A DNA stretch of 49,847 bases, taken from Burkholderiales bacterium (lineage in GTDB: Bacteria > Pseudomonadota > Gammaproteobacteria > Burkholderiales > Casimicrobiaceae). Numbering within the stretch: position 1 is the first letter of the stretch; every line of letters begins with the position of its first letter. The notes beneath the pieces were generated by a model that saw only the letters and a list, made by a program, of their open reading frames with translations, made no database searches and was not told the DNA's origin. A program made the position numbers and the translations under genes. Location of the stretch: contig JAICKU010000021.1 in assembly GCA_025927765.1 (NCBI GenBank), positions 1-49,847 on the forward strand, in the 5' to 3' direction. Positions 25,093 to 34,734 of the stretch are shown here, piece after piece.

Positions 25093-26852
25093 GGCGTTTC
25101 CTGCCTCGTGGATGTTTCATTGGCGCCGTTGCCGACGCTTTCGATCGTCTCGGGACGCACGGTCGCGCCGAAGCGTGTGACGAGATCGCGCACGAACGGC
25201 TCGCTGCGGAACGCCGCCTCGCTTTCGGCGCGCGCCTGCTCGCGGTCGCGACGCGTGATCGCCGCGAGCGAGCGTTCGCCCTCGCCGATCTCGAACGCGA
25301 ACAGCAGCTTGCGGCCCGTCGCGCGCTCGATCGCGGCCTTGAGCTTGTCGGCATACGTCTTGTCGGCAAGATGCTTGTGCGAGGCCGGAATCGCAAGCGT
25401 CAGCATGTTGCCGCGCAACGACTTCCATTCCGATTGCGCGCCAAGCTGCGCCGCCATGCCGACGAGCTTCAGACTCGCGACGAACGACGGCCACGCGCTC
25501 GCGTCGTCCGGCAGCGGCCGATGCTCGGGCTTCGCCGCCGCCTGCTCATCGTCGTCCGCCAAAGGCGCCTCCGCCTCGGCCGCGGGTGGCGGCACGCTTT
25601 CGCGCGCCGCGGCTGTCGGTTCGCGTGCGGGTGGACGACGCGCCAGCGTTGCGTTGTCGTCCTCGCGAATCGCGGTCGCCGCCGGCTGCGCGTGTTCGCC
25701 TCCGGTGGCGCGGGCGGCGTTGGGCGTGGGTCGTCGATCGCGAGGCGGAGATGTCGGCGGCGAGACCTCCTGCTCGGCCGGCGCGAACGCGAGCAGGCGC
25801 AGCAACGTCATCGAAAAACCGGTTGCTTCGTCGGGCGCCAGCGCGAGATCGGCGCGTCCCTGCACGGCGATCTGGTAGTAAAGCTGCACGCTCTCCGCCG
25901 ACGTGCGCGACGCGTATTCGGTGACGCGCTCCGCGTCGTCGCCGAGCGCCGCCCCGGGCACCGCCTGCGCGATGGCGATGCGATGAAGGAGCGAGGCGAG
26001 CTCGTCGAGCGCGGGCGCGAACGCATGACCGGCGGCGGCCAACGCATCGGCCTCGCCGAGCAGCGCGCGACCGTCGCTCGCGAGCAGCGCATCGACGATC
26101 CGGTACAGGTATCCGCGGTCGACGACGCCCAGCATCGAACGCACGCCCGCCTCGCGCACCTCGCCCCCGCCGAAGGCGATCGCCTGGTCGAGCAGCGACA
26201 GCGCGTCGCGCAGCGACCCTTGTGCCGCCGCGCCGACGAGCGCCAGCGCGGCCTGGTCGTACGCGACCGACTCGGCATCGAGAATGTGCGCAAGGCGCTC
26301 TGCGATCATTGCGCGCGGCAGCGGCGTCAGGTTGAGCTGCAGGCAGCGCGACAGCACGGTGACCGGGATCTTCTGCGGATCGGTCGTCGCGAGCACGAAC
26401 TTGACGTGTGCGGGCGGCTCCTCGAGCGTCTTCAGCATCGAGTTGAACGCGCCCTTCGACAGCATGTGCACCTCGTCGATCAGGTACACCTTGTAGCGGC
26501 CCGCCGTGGGTGCGTAGCGCGCGTTGTCGAGGATCTCGCGCATGTTGTCGACGCCGGTGTTCGACGCCGCGTCGAGCTCGAGCAGGTCGACGAAGCGCCC
26601 CGCGTCGACGTCACGGCACGCCGTGCACTCGCCGCACGGCGTGGCCGACACGCCATGCTCGCAGTTGAGGCTTTTCGCGAGGATCCGCGCGATCGTCGTC
26701 TTGCCGACGCCGCGCGTACCGGTCAGCAGGTACGCGTGGTGCAGCTGACCGTTCGTCAGCGCGTTGGTGAGCGCGGTGACGACGTGCGACTGGCCCACGA
26801 GCTCGCCGAACGCCCGCGGGCGCCACTTCCGGGCCAGGACGAGGTAACTCAT
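25089..26852 (-). CDS. dnaX: DNA polymerase III subunit tau
   Basis: 587 residues. Clamp-loader ATPase: [21 protein letters not shown] start, Walker [13 protein letters not shown], four-cysteine zinc module (CEHG...CGECTAC), DEVHMLSK and SRCLQL. A variable Pro/Ala/Glu-rich linker (about 385-460) leads to a C-terminal domain for polymerase contact. No A-rich slippery run (AAAAAAG) is visible, so the short gamma form by frameshift is not expected. Start at 26852 by family; upstream codons have no support and there is no strong ribosome site. Confidence 0.96.
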   Translation of the reverse strand: MSYLVLARKWRPRAFGELVGQSHVVTALTNALTNGQLHHAYLLTGTRGVGKTTIARILAKSLNCEHGVSATPCGECTACRDVDAGRFVDLLELDAASNTGVDNMREILDNARYAPTAGRYKVYLIDEVHMLSKGAFNSMLKTLEEPPAHVKFVLATTDPQKIPVTVLSRCLQLNLTPLPRAMIAERLAHILDAESVAYDQAALALVGAAAQGSLRDALSLLDQAIAFGGGEVREAGVRSMLGVVDRGYLYRIVDALLASDGRALLGEADALAAAGHAFAPALDELASLLHRIAIAQAVPGAALGDDAERVTEYASRTSAESVQLYYQIAVQGRADLALAPDEATGFSMTLLRLLAFAPAEQEVSPPTSPPRDRRPTPNAARATGGEHAQPAATAIREDDNATLARRPPAREPTAAARESVPPPAAEAEAPLADDDEQAAAKPEHRPLPDDASAWPSFVASLKLVGMAAQLGAQSEWKSLRGNMLTLAIPASHKHLADKTYADKLKAAIERATGRKLLFAFEIGEGERSLAAITRRDREQARAESEAAFRSEPFVRDLVTRFGATVRPETIESVGNGANETSTRQETP

Positions 26853-26912
26853 CGGGAGCGTTGGGTGAAGCGCCCGCCGATCAGCGTGATCCGGCGAGCA
26901 AGGCGAAGGGGT

Positions 26913-27008
26913 GGCGAGCCGTTCCCCCGGCACTTGCAGTGAGTCGCTGTGGCTGCTTCCTTCCGGACCTGACCAGATTCACGACGCTGCAATGCGGGGC
27001 GACCCGCC
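26913..27008 (-). ncRNA. ffs: Signal recognition particle 4.5S RNA
   Basis: Minus strand. The universally conserved domain IV loop GGTCAGGTCCGGAAGGAAGC (with CAGCC following) lies at about 26951-26972. The flanks pair as a long hairpin: GGCGGGTCGCCCC...CATTGCAG with CTGCAAGTGCCGGGGGAACGGCTCGCC. It binds Ffh to target membrane proteins. The ends are estimated from pairing. It sits 60 bases upstream of dnaX, the usual betaproteobacterial position. Confidence 0.95.
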
Positions 27009-27036
27009 GTTGATCGGTGTGCATTGGCGAAGCGAC

Positions 27037-27042
27037 ATTATA
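27037..27042 (-). promoter_or_regulatory. Probable -10 element for ffs
   Basis: Minus strand GATATAATG with a perfect TATAAT at 27037-27042. Initiation near 27030 would leave a 5' leader of about 20 bases before the RNA hairpin, which matches the known RNase P processing of 4.5S RNA precursors. No convincing -35 hexamer is seen at 17 bases. Confidence 0.6.
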
Positions 27043-27121
27043 TCGGTCGCCTGCGACCGCGACCGGGCGAACGGTCGAAATCGCGACCTCGAGCGGCCGA
27101 TCGGCCGGGCCGGACGGTGGG

Positions 27122-27149
27122 TCGACAGCCGGCCACAGACCGTTATAAT
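27122..27149 (+). promoter_or_regulatory. Sigma-70 promoter upstream of mltF
   Basis: TCGACA (27122-27127), 16-base spacer, TATAAT (27144-27149). Transcription would begin near 27156, giving a leader of about 140 bases to the mltF ATG at 27298. The leader holds no recognised structure. It lies about 80 bases from the divergent ffs promoter. Confidence 0.7.
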
Positions 27150-27297
27150 GCCCCCGTCGCATTCATGAGACGCGCCGCGTCTTGCGACCCCAGTGGAGTC
27201 ACGCGCAGCCCATGGCAAGGCTGCGGCAATGCACGGCGGCACGAAGATCGCCGCAAAAACTTTCGAGCTGCTCCGGCAACGGAGCGAAGGAGAGTCC

Positions 27298-28731
27298 ATG
27301 CGCGATCGTTCGATTGCCGAGAATCTCGCCCTGCTGTGCCGACGTTCGCTGCTCGCGATCGCGGCGTTCACCCTCCTGGGCTTCGTCGGCTGCGAGCGGG
27401 CGGTCATCACGCCGCCGCGACCCGCAGCGCCCCCAACGCCCGGACTCAGCGTCGTCGTCCGCCCGGGTCCGGCCACGTGGTTCATCGCCCCGAACGGCCA
27501 GGTCAGCGGATTCGATCACGATCTCCTCACGCGCTTCGCGCGCGAACGCGGCGTGCCGCTCAACGTGGTGTTCGCCAACGGCGCCGCGTCGCTGCTCGCA
27601 AAAATCCGCGCCGGCGAAGCGCAGCTCGGCGCGGGCGGCCTTTTCGGCGCCGGTGGCGACGATGCGCGCAGCGCCGTGTACTGGAGCCGCGGCTACCACG
27701 CGGTCGAGCCGGTGTTGATCTACAACGTCGACGGGTACCGGCCCAAGCGCTTCGAGGATCTCGACAAGGCGGTGGTCTCCTATCCCGCGCACACCGGCCT
27801 CGCCAGGCAACTCGCGACCGTGCGTGCCGCGCATCCCGGCGTGGAGTGGCGGCCGGTCGACGTCGCGTCGGCCGACGACCTGATCGCGCAGGTTTCGGAC
27901 GGTACGCTCTCCTACGCAGTCGTCGCGTCGAGCGACGCGATGATGGCGCGCAACATCTACCTCGACTTCGACGTCGCGTTTCCCGCCGGCGCCGAACACG
28001 AATTCGCCTGGGCGATCGCGCCGGGGTACCCGGAACTGCGCGACGCGCTCGACCGCTTCATCTCGAAGCTCCGCAAGGACGGCACGCTCGACCGTCTCGC
28101 CGACCGCTATTTCGGCGAGCCGCGCCAGGTCGAGCGCATCGACGCGGGCGTGTTCCAGGAGCGCATCCGCAAGACGCTGCCCACGTGGCGCAAGACGTTC
28201 CTGGAGGCGCAGGCGAAGAGCGGCGTCGAGTGGCGGCTGCTCGCCGCGGTCGCGTACCAGGAATCGCAATGGGATCCCGACGCGACCAGCGAAACGGGCG
28301 TGCGCGGCCTGATGCAACTGACCGAGGACACCGCGCGTGCGCTTGGCGTGGCCGACCGGCTCGATCCGCGCGCCGCCTCGATCGGCGCCGCCCGCTACAT
28401 CGCCGACCTGAAGCGCAAGTTGCCCGCGCGCATCGCCGAGCCGGATCGCACGTGGTTCGCACTTGCCGCGTTCAACATCGGCCTCGGGCACCTCGAGGAT
28501 GCGCGCGTGCTGGCGCAGCGGCAGAAGCTCAATCCCGACCTGTGGAGCGACGTGCGCAAGGTGCTGCCGCTGCTGGCCGAGCCCGATTACTACATGACGC
28601 TGAAGAACGGCTACGCGCGCGGCGGCATGCCAGTCGCCTTCGTCGGGCGCGTGCGCGGCTACTACGACATCCTGCTCCGCACCGAAGCCGCCGGCCAGCC
28701 GCAGTTGCGCGCGGAAATCGCCGAACGCTAG
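27298..28731 (+). CDS. mltF: Membrane-bound lytic murein transglycosylase F
   Basis: 477 residues. An N-terminal lipoprotein signal has lipobox GFVGC. A periplasmic solute-binding-like domain (about 45-270) is followed by an SLT lysozyme-like domain (about 290-450). The catalytic glutamate is in AVAYQESQWDPDA; GVRGLMQLTEDTA and NIGLGHLEDA are family motifs. Cleaves glycan strands with anhydro-muropeptide formation. AAGGAG precedes the ATG at 27298. Confidence 0.96.
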   Translation: MRDRSIAENLALLCRRSLLAIAAFTLLGFVGCERAVITPPRPAAPPTPGLSVVVRPGPATWFIAPNGQVSGFDHDLLTRFARERGVPLNVVFANGAASLLAKIRAGEAQLGAGGLFGAGGDDARSAVYWSRGYHAVEPVLIYNVDGYRPKRFEDLDKAVVSYPAHTGLARQLATVRAAHPGVEWRPVDVASADDLIAQVSDGTLSYAVVASSDAMMARNIYLDFDVAFPAGAEHEFAWAIAPGYPELRDALDRFISKLRKDGTLDRLADRYFGEPRQVERIDAGVFQERIRKTLPTWRKTFLEAQAKSGVEWRLLAAVAYQESQWDPDATSETGVRGLMQLTEDTARALGVADRLDPRAASIGAARYIADLKRKLPARIAEPDRTWFALAAFNIGLGHLEDARVLAQRQKLNPDLWSDVRKVLPLLAEPDYYMTLKNGYARGGMPVAFVGRVRGYYDILLRTEAAGQPQLRAEIAER

Positions 28732-28786
28732 GGCGTCGGCGTGACGCGCGCGCAACAGCGCGTGCGTGTTCAGCACCATTCTGCAA

Positions 28787-28819
28787 AGGCGATGTGCGCG
28801 TCACGCGCGCACATCGCCT
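28787..28819. terminator. Perfect 14-bp hairpin between mltF and the creatininase-like gene
   Basis: Arms aggcgatgtgcgcg (28787-28800) and cgcgcacatcgcct (28806-28819) match perfectly around loop tcacg. No T-run follows on the plus strand; the stem ends 12 bases before the next ATG. It could end the mltF transcript by a Rho-assisted route, or shape initiation of the downstream gene. Confidence 0.6.
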
Positions 28820-28831
28820 ACCATTGCGGGC

Positions 28832-29632
28832 ATGTTGCGCCGGCCGGCCCGATTCCTCGTCGCGTGCGCGGTCGCCGTCTTCGCCACCGCGCTCCATGCG
28901 CAGAGCGTGTTTCTCGAAGACCTGACGTCGCCCGAGGTGCAGGCGCTCGTGCGCAACGGCCATACGACGGTGTTGATTCCGATCGGCGGCACCGAGCAGA
29001 ACGGGCCGCACATGGTGCTCGGCAAGCACAACGTGCGCGCGAAGGTCTTGTGCGGCCGCATCGCGGCCGCACTGGGGAACGCGCTCGTCGCGCCCGTGAT
29101 CGCGTACGTGCCCGAAGGCAGCGTGTCGCCGCCGTCGTCGCACATGCGTTTCGCGGGCACGATCTCGATCACGCCACAAACCTTCGAGCGCCTGCTGGAA
29201 GACGCCGCGCGAAGCCTCCGCGCGACCGGCTTTCGGGACATCGTGTTCGTCGGCGACCACGGCGGCTACCAGCGCAACGAGCAGGCGGTGGCCGAGCGCC
29301 TCGATCGCGAATGGGCGAAGACGCCGGCGCGCGCACGTGCGCTCGTCGAGTACTACCGCGCCGCCGAAACGGAGTATCCTGCCGCCCTCGCTGCGCGCGG
29401 GCACTCGAAGGACGCCATCGGCACGCACGCGGGGCTCGCCGACACGTCGCTGTCGCTCGCCGTCGATCCCAAGCTCGTGCGCCGCGACGTGCTCGCTGCG
29501 GGCCAGCATCTCGACGGCGCGCACGGCGTGTATGGCGATCCGCGTGGATCGAGCGAGGCGCTCGGGCAGCTCGGCGTCGATGCGATCGTGCGCCGGTCGG
29601 TCGAGGCCCTGCGCGGCGCCACGCAGCACTGA
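28832..29632 (+). CDS. Exported creatininase-family amidohydrolase-like protein
   Basis: 266 residues. A signal peptide (MLRRPARFLVACAVAVFATALHAQ) is unusual for this mostly cytosolic metalloenzyme family. The core motif is IPIGGTEQNGPHMVLGKHN, where typical members have STEQHGPHLPLGTD; thus the first His ligand is Asn and the Asp is replaced by His. VFVGDHGGYQRNEQ and GTHAGLADTS are retained. Activity on creatinine is unlikely to be assured; substrate unknown. ATG 28832 is preferred because the signal peptide begins there. Confidence 0.82.
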   Translation: MLRRPARFLVACAVAVFATALHAQSVFLEDLTSPEVQALVRNGHTTVLIPIGGTEQNGPHMVLGKHNVRAKVLCGRIAAALGNALVAPVIAYVPEGSVSPPSSHMRFAGTISITPQTFERLLEDAARSLRATGFRDIVFVGDHGGYQRNEQAVAERLDREWAKTPARARALVEYYRAAETEYPAALAARGHSKDAIGTHAGLADTSLSLAVDPKLVRRDVLAAGQHLDGAHGVYGDPRGSSEALGQLGVDAIVRRSVEALRGATQH

Positions 29633-29669
29633 ATCGCACGTCCCCTCTTTCTCTTTCACCGGTTTTCTC

Positions 29670-30848
29670 GTGAAGTCACACCTGTTCGTTGTCTCCACGC
29701 TCGCGCTGTCGCTCGCGGCCGTCGTCTCGCCCTGCGTTGCCCAAACGGCAACCGCTCCCGCGGCGATCCCGGCCATCGCCACCATTCCCGGCATGCCACC
29801 CGTCGTGGATCCGACCAACCTCTACAGCGAAACGACGGCGGCGCACATGAGCGCCGTCGCGGGCAAGGCGCTGCCGCGCGTCTACGTACCGAATATCCAG
29901 TCCGACGACGTGTACGTGATCGATCCCGCGACGAAGAAGGTCGTCAATCGCTTCCGGGTGGGCCTCAATCCGCAGCACGTCGTGCCATCGTGGGACATGA
30001 CCACGCTGTGGGTCGCGAACAACGCGGAGAACACGACGAAGGGCAGCCTGACGCCGATCGACCCGAACACCGGCAAGCCCGGCAAGGCGATCGCCGTCGA
30101 CGATCCGTACAACATGTATTTCACGCCCGACGGCCGCTCGGCGATCATCGTCGCGGAGGCACTGAAGCGGCTCGACTTTCGCGACCCGAAGACGATGCAA
30201 TTGCAATCGTCGCTCGACGTGTCGCAATGCCCCGGCATCAACCACGCCGATTTCTCGATCGACGGCCGCTACGCGATCTTCACCTGCGAGTTCGGCAAGG
30301 GCCTCGCGAAGATCGATTTCGTGAACCGGAAGATCGACGGCTACCTCACGCTGTCGAAAGGCGGCATGCCGCAGGACATTCGCATCAGTCCCGACGGCAC
30401 GGTGTTCTACGTCGCCGACATGATGGCCGACGGCGTGTTCGTCGTCGACGGCAACACGTTCAAGGAAATCGGCTTCATCGCCACTGGCAAGGGCACGCAC
30501 GGGCTCTACCCGAGCCGCGACGGACGCAAGCTCTACGTGGCGAACCGCGGCTCCAACAAGATTCACGGGCCCGCGCACGGCAAGGGCAGCGTGTCCGTGA
30601 TCGATTTCGCGACTCGCAAGGTCGAGGCGAACTGGCCGATTCCAGGCGGCGGCAGCCCCGACATGGGCAACGTCAGCGCCGACGGCAAGGAGCTGTGGCT
30701 ATCGGGCCGCTACGACAACCTCGTGTACGTGTTCGACACGACGACGGGCGCGGTGCAGAAGATTCCCGTCGGCAAGGAGCCGCATGGCCTCGCGGTGTGG
30801 CCGCAGCCGGGCCGCTATTCGCTGGGGCACACGGGCAACATGCGCTAG
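29670..30848 (+). CDS. Exported YVTN-type beta-propeller protein
   Basis: 392 residues. A signal peptide (start VKSHLFVVSTLALSLAAVV, cleavage near VAQ) precedes seven-fold propeller-like repeats: PRVYVPNIQSDDVYVIDPATKKVVNRF, FTPDGRSAIIV, ISPDGTVFYVADMMADGVFVVD, SRDGRKLYVANRGSNKI. Such proteins bind partners or ligands in the periplasm. The start is GTG at 29670 with no visible ribosome site, so it may rely on coupling to the creatininase-like gene 37 bases upstream. Confidence 0.85.
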   Translation: MKSHLFVVSTLALSLAAVVSPCVAQTATAPAAIPAIATIPGMPPVVDPTNLYSETTAAHMSAVAGKALPRVYVPNIQSDDVYVIDPATKKVVNRFRVGLNPQHVVPSWDMTTLWVANNAENTTKGSLTPIDPNTGKPGKAIAVDDPYNMYFTPDGRSAIIVAEALKRLDFRDPKTMQLQSSLDVSQCPGINHADFSIDGRYAIFTCEFGKGLAKIDFVNRKIDGYLTLSKGGMPQDIRISPDGTVFYVADMMADGVFVVDGNTFKEIGFIATGKGTHGLYPSRDGRKLYVANRGSNKIHGPAHGKGSVSVIDFATRKVEANWPIPGGGSPDMGNVSADGKELWLSGRYDNLVYVFDTTTGAVQKIPVGKEPHGLAVWPQPGRYSLGHTGNMR

Positions 30849-30850
30849 CA

Positions 30851-30934
30851 GATCAGGGGCAGACTCCGATGGCCGGACGCGTTGCCTCGTTTCGCGGCAT
30901 CGTCCCGGTAATGGGCGCCTGACCCTGATTTCGA
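30851..30934. repeat. Inverted repeat, dispersed family copy 2
   Basis: The left end (from 30851) reads gatcaggggcagactccgat. The right end (30917-30933) reads gcctgaccctgatttcg, whose complement is cgaaatcagggtcaggc. The arms enclose about 50 unrelated bases. It lies between the propeller gene and the convergent serS and ends five bases before the serS stop. Confidence 0.6.
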
Positions 30935-30938
30935 GTCC

Positions 30939-32249
<1,311 letters not shown>

Positions 32250-32293
32250 CTAGCAAGCGACGATGCGCGATCCCGTCGCGGCCTCGCGCGCGG

Positions 32294-33637
32294 TCACTCG
32301 TCGTGCGAAGGCGCCGCGCGCCTGCCGCCGGCGGCGTCGTCGCGCGCCCGCAATTCGCGCAGCTTCTCGCGAATACGCGCTTCCGCACCCTGCTCCGTCG
32401 GTGTGTAGAACGCGACGTCGGGCATGTCGTCCGGCAGATAGCGCTCGCCCGCCGCGTAGGCGTTCGCCTCGGCGTGCGCGTAGCGATAGCCCTTGCCGTA
32501 GCCCAGTCCCTTCATCAACCGCGTCGGCGCATTGCGCAAGCGCAGCGGCACCGGGCGCGATCCGTCCTCGGCGACGAAGCTGCGCGCTGCGCCGAACGCC
32601 ACATAAACCGCATTGCTTTTCGGCGCGCAGGCGAGGTACACGACGCATTGCGCGAGCGCCAGTTCGCCTTCGGGCGAGCCGAGACGCTCGTACGCCGCGA
32701 CGGCATCGAGCGCCTGCGTGAGCGCGCGCGGATCGGCGAGGCCGATGTCTTCGCTCGCCATGCGAATCAGGCGTCGACCCACGTACAGCGGATCGGCGCC
32801 GCCGTCGAGCATGCGGCACATCCAGTACAACGACGCATCGGGGTCCGACCCGCGCACCGACTTGTGCAGCGCGGAGATCTGGTCGTAGAACGCGTCGCCG
32901 CCCTTGTCGAAGCGGCGCAGGCTCCGCGCGATCGTTTCCTCGACGAACACGACGTCGATCGTCGTCTTCTTCGCTTCGCTCGCGGCCGTGGCGAGCTGCT
33001 CGACGACGTTCACGAGGCGGCGACCGTCGCCGTCGGCGTAATTGACGAGCGCGTCGCGCGCCGCGTCGTCGACGATCGTGCCCGGCATCGCCTCCTGCGC
33101 GGCACGCGCGAGCAACCGTGCGAGATCGTCCGGCGACAGCGGGTGCAGCACGTACACCGCCGCGCGCGACAAGAGCGCGCTGTTCACCTCGAACGACGGG
33201 TTCTCGGTGGTCGCGCCGATGAACGTCAGCAGGCCGCGCTCGACGAACGGCAGGAACGCGTCCTGCTGCGCCTTGTTGAAGCGATGCACTTCGTCGACGA
33301 ACAGAATCGTCGATCGCCCGTATTGCTCGCGTGCGGCTTCGGCGCGCGCTACGGCGTCGCGGATGTCCTTGACGCCCGCGAGCACCGCCGAGATCGCGAT
33401 GAAATCCGCATTGAAGGCGTCGGCCATGAGCCGCGCGAGCGTCGTCTTGCCCACACCCGGCGGGCCCCACAGGATCATCGAATGCGGCTTGCGCGCGGCA
33501 AACGCGACCGCGAGCGGCTTGCCGGGCGCGAGCAGATGACGCTGCCCGATCACCTCGTCGATCGTCTTCGGCCGCAGCCGCTCGGCGAGCGGCGTCAGTG
33601 AGGTGTCGCCCGCGGCAGCGAAGAGATCGTCGGCCAT
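32294..33637 (-). CDS. rarA: Replication-associated recombination protein A (MgsA/RarA)
   Basis: 447 residues. AAA+ ATPase acting at stalled forks. Walker A GPPGVGKTTLARL, Walker B ILFVDEVHRFNK, sensor 1 GATTENPSFEVNSALLSR and arginine-finger region are present. The C-terminal tetramerisation part includes YPNDMPD-like sequence RYLPDDMPDVAFYTP. It follows lolA after 69 bases; the gap contains an inverted repeat. Confidence 0.97.
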   Translation of the reverse strand: MADDLFAAAGDTSLTPLAERLRPKTIDEVIGQRHLLAPGKPLAVAFAARKPHSMILWGPPGVGKTTLARLMADAFNADFIAISAVLAGVKDIRDAVARAEAAREQYGRSTILFVDEVHRFNKAQQDAFLPFVERGLLTFIGATTENPSFEVNSALLSRAAVYVLHPLSPDDLARLLARAAQEAMPGTIVDDAARDALVNYADGDGRRLVNVVEQLATAASEAKKTTIDVVFVEETIARSLRRFDKGGDAFYDQISALHKSVRGSDPDASLYWMCRMLDGGADPLYVGRRLIRMASEDIGLADPRALTQALDAVAAYERLGSPEGELALAQCVVYLACAPKSNAVYVAFGAARSFVAEDGSRPVPLRLRNAPTRLMKGLGYGKGYRYAHAEANAYAAGERYLPDDMPDVAFYTPTEQGAEARIREKLRELRARDDAAGGRRAAPSHDE

Positions 33638-33646
33638 GGCGGAACC

Positions 33647-33696
33647 GGATCGGGGACAGGGTCGATGCCTAGCGGCCGCGCGCGGTGCCCCGATCC
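33647..33696. repeat. Inverted repeat in the lolA-rarA gap (family variant)
   Basis: Arms ggatcgggg (33647-33655) and ccccgatcc (33688-33696) match perfectly around 32 GC-rich bases; gacagggtc follows the left arm. The sequence is related to, but not the same as, the GAGGGTCAG repeats elsewhere in the window. Confidence 0.5.
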
Positions 33697-33706
33697 CCGT
33701 ATCCCG

Positions 33707-34333
33707 CTACTGGCCCACCACGTCCGCGCCTTTCGGCGGCGTGAACTGGAAGAGATCGGGCGGGAGCTTCGGATTGCGCGCGACGTCGCTGAACGCAAGA
33801 TCGGTCGTCTGGCCGAATGCGTCGGTCAGGACCATCCGCTGGGGAAGCCCGCTCTTGAAGCCGATGCGGATCTGCTTGAACTGCGAGTCGGCGGTCCGCG
33901 GCACCGCGTTCACGAATTCCAGGCCTTCGCCCGCGCCGCCGGCCGTCAGCGTGAAGTTCCTTTCGAGCGCGTTGTCGCCGGCGAGCAGCGCCGCGGGCGT
34001 CGCGCCGAGCGCCGCATCGAGCTTGCGCACGATCACCTGATTGAGGTCGCGATCGTAGACGTAGACCTTTTCGCCATCGCCGACGATCAGCTGGTCGAAC
34101 GGCTTGTCGTAGCTCCAGCGGAACTTGCCCGGCCGTTCGAACGCGAACGTGCCCGAGCTCGTCTGCGTCGTGCGGCCTTCGCGGTTGGTCACCACCTGCG
34201 TGAACTTGCCCTGCGCCGTGCGCGTTCCCTCGAGGAACGCGTGCAGTTCGTCGAGGCCCGACGCCAACGCGTTCGCGCCAAGGCAAAGCAGCGCCACACC
34301 GAGGCACATGTGCGCGCGCGCGGATCGAATCAT
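33707..34333 (-). CDS. lolA: Outer-membrane lipoprotein carrier protein
   Basis: 208 residues. Signal peptide [24 protein letters not shown]. Mature protein starts GLDELHAFLEGTRTAQGKFTQVV and has FERPGKFRWSYDKPFDQLIVGDGEKVYVYD, the core of the half-barrel that shields lipoprotein acyl chains between LolCDE and LolB. ATG overlaps the stop of the upstream small gene (ATGA). Confidence 0.96.
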   Translation of the reverse strand: MIRSARAHMCLGVALLCLGANALASGLDELHAFLEGTRTAQGKFTQVVTNREGRTTQTSSGTFAFERPGKFRWSYDKPFDQLIVGDGEKVYVYDRDLNQVIVRKLDAALGATPAALLAGDNALERNFTLTAGGAGEGLEFVNAVPRTADSQFKQIRIGFKSGLPQRMVLTDAFGQTTDLAFSDVARNPKLPPDLFQFTPPKGADVVGQ

Positions 34334-34734
34334 CGCGGGGCTCCCTGTTCGGTCCCCGGGATGTTGGCGTAGCAGTTGCCGCGCGCGTCGAGGACGACGT
34401 AGGTGTGAGTGAGGCCGCCCCAGTCGCGTTCCGCGCCGCGCAGTCGATACTGATGGAAGTAGATGCGCCACGAGCCGAGCGCGCGTTCCGGCACGACCTC
34501 GCAGCCGCTCACGAACGTCGACGGCCCGCAAAAGCCGTCGGGCAGCAGCGTGCGCGCACGATCGACGGCCTGCGCTTCGGTAAGAACGGCGGCGTCGCCC
34601 GTGCGGTCGTGCGGGCAGTAGCGATCACCCTCGCGATAGACCTCGACGGGTCCGGCAGCCGCGATCCCGGTCCAGCCGGCGATCAGCGCCACGAGAAGTG
34701 CTCGACGTCGGAGGGTCGGAATCGGCGCGTTCAC
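34330..34734 (-). CDS. Small exported protein with four cysteines, unrecognised
   Basis: 134 residues from GTG at 34734, overlapping the ftsK stop as GTGA; its own stop overlaps lolA as ATGA. A signal peptide (start [21 protein letters not shown], cleavage near IAAAG) precedes a mature domain of about 105 residues. Cysteines lie in DRYCPHD, DGFCGPS, SGCEVVP and RGNCYAN, likely two disulfides. Tight coupling to ftsK and lolA suggests a real, conserved envelope protein. No family was recognised. Confidence 0.8.
   Translation of the reverse strand: MNAPIPTLRRRALLVALIAGWTGIAAAGPVEVYREGDRYCPHDRTGDAAVLTEAQAVDRARTLLPDGFCGPSTFVSGCEVVPERALGSWRIYFHQYRLRGAERDWGGLTHTYVVLDARGNCYANIPGTEQGAPR

Noticed and set aside
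27024-28925. A 633-codon plus-strand frame overlapping mltF
   Set aside because: Arg-rich frame-shifted shadow; the mltF frame carries lipobox, solute-binding and SLT motifs.
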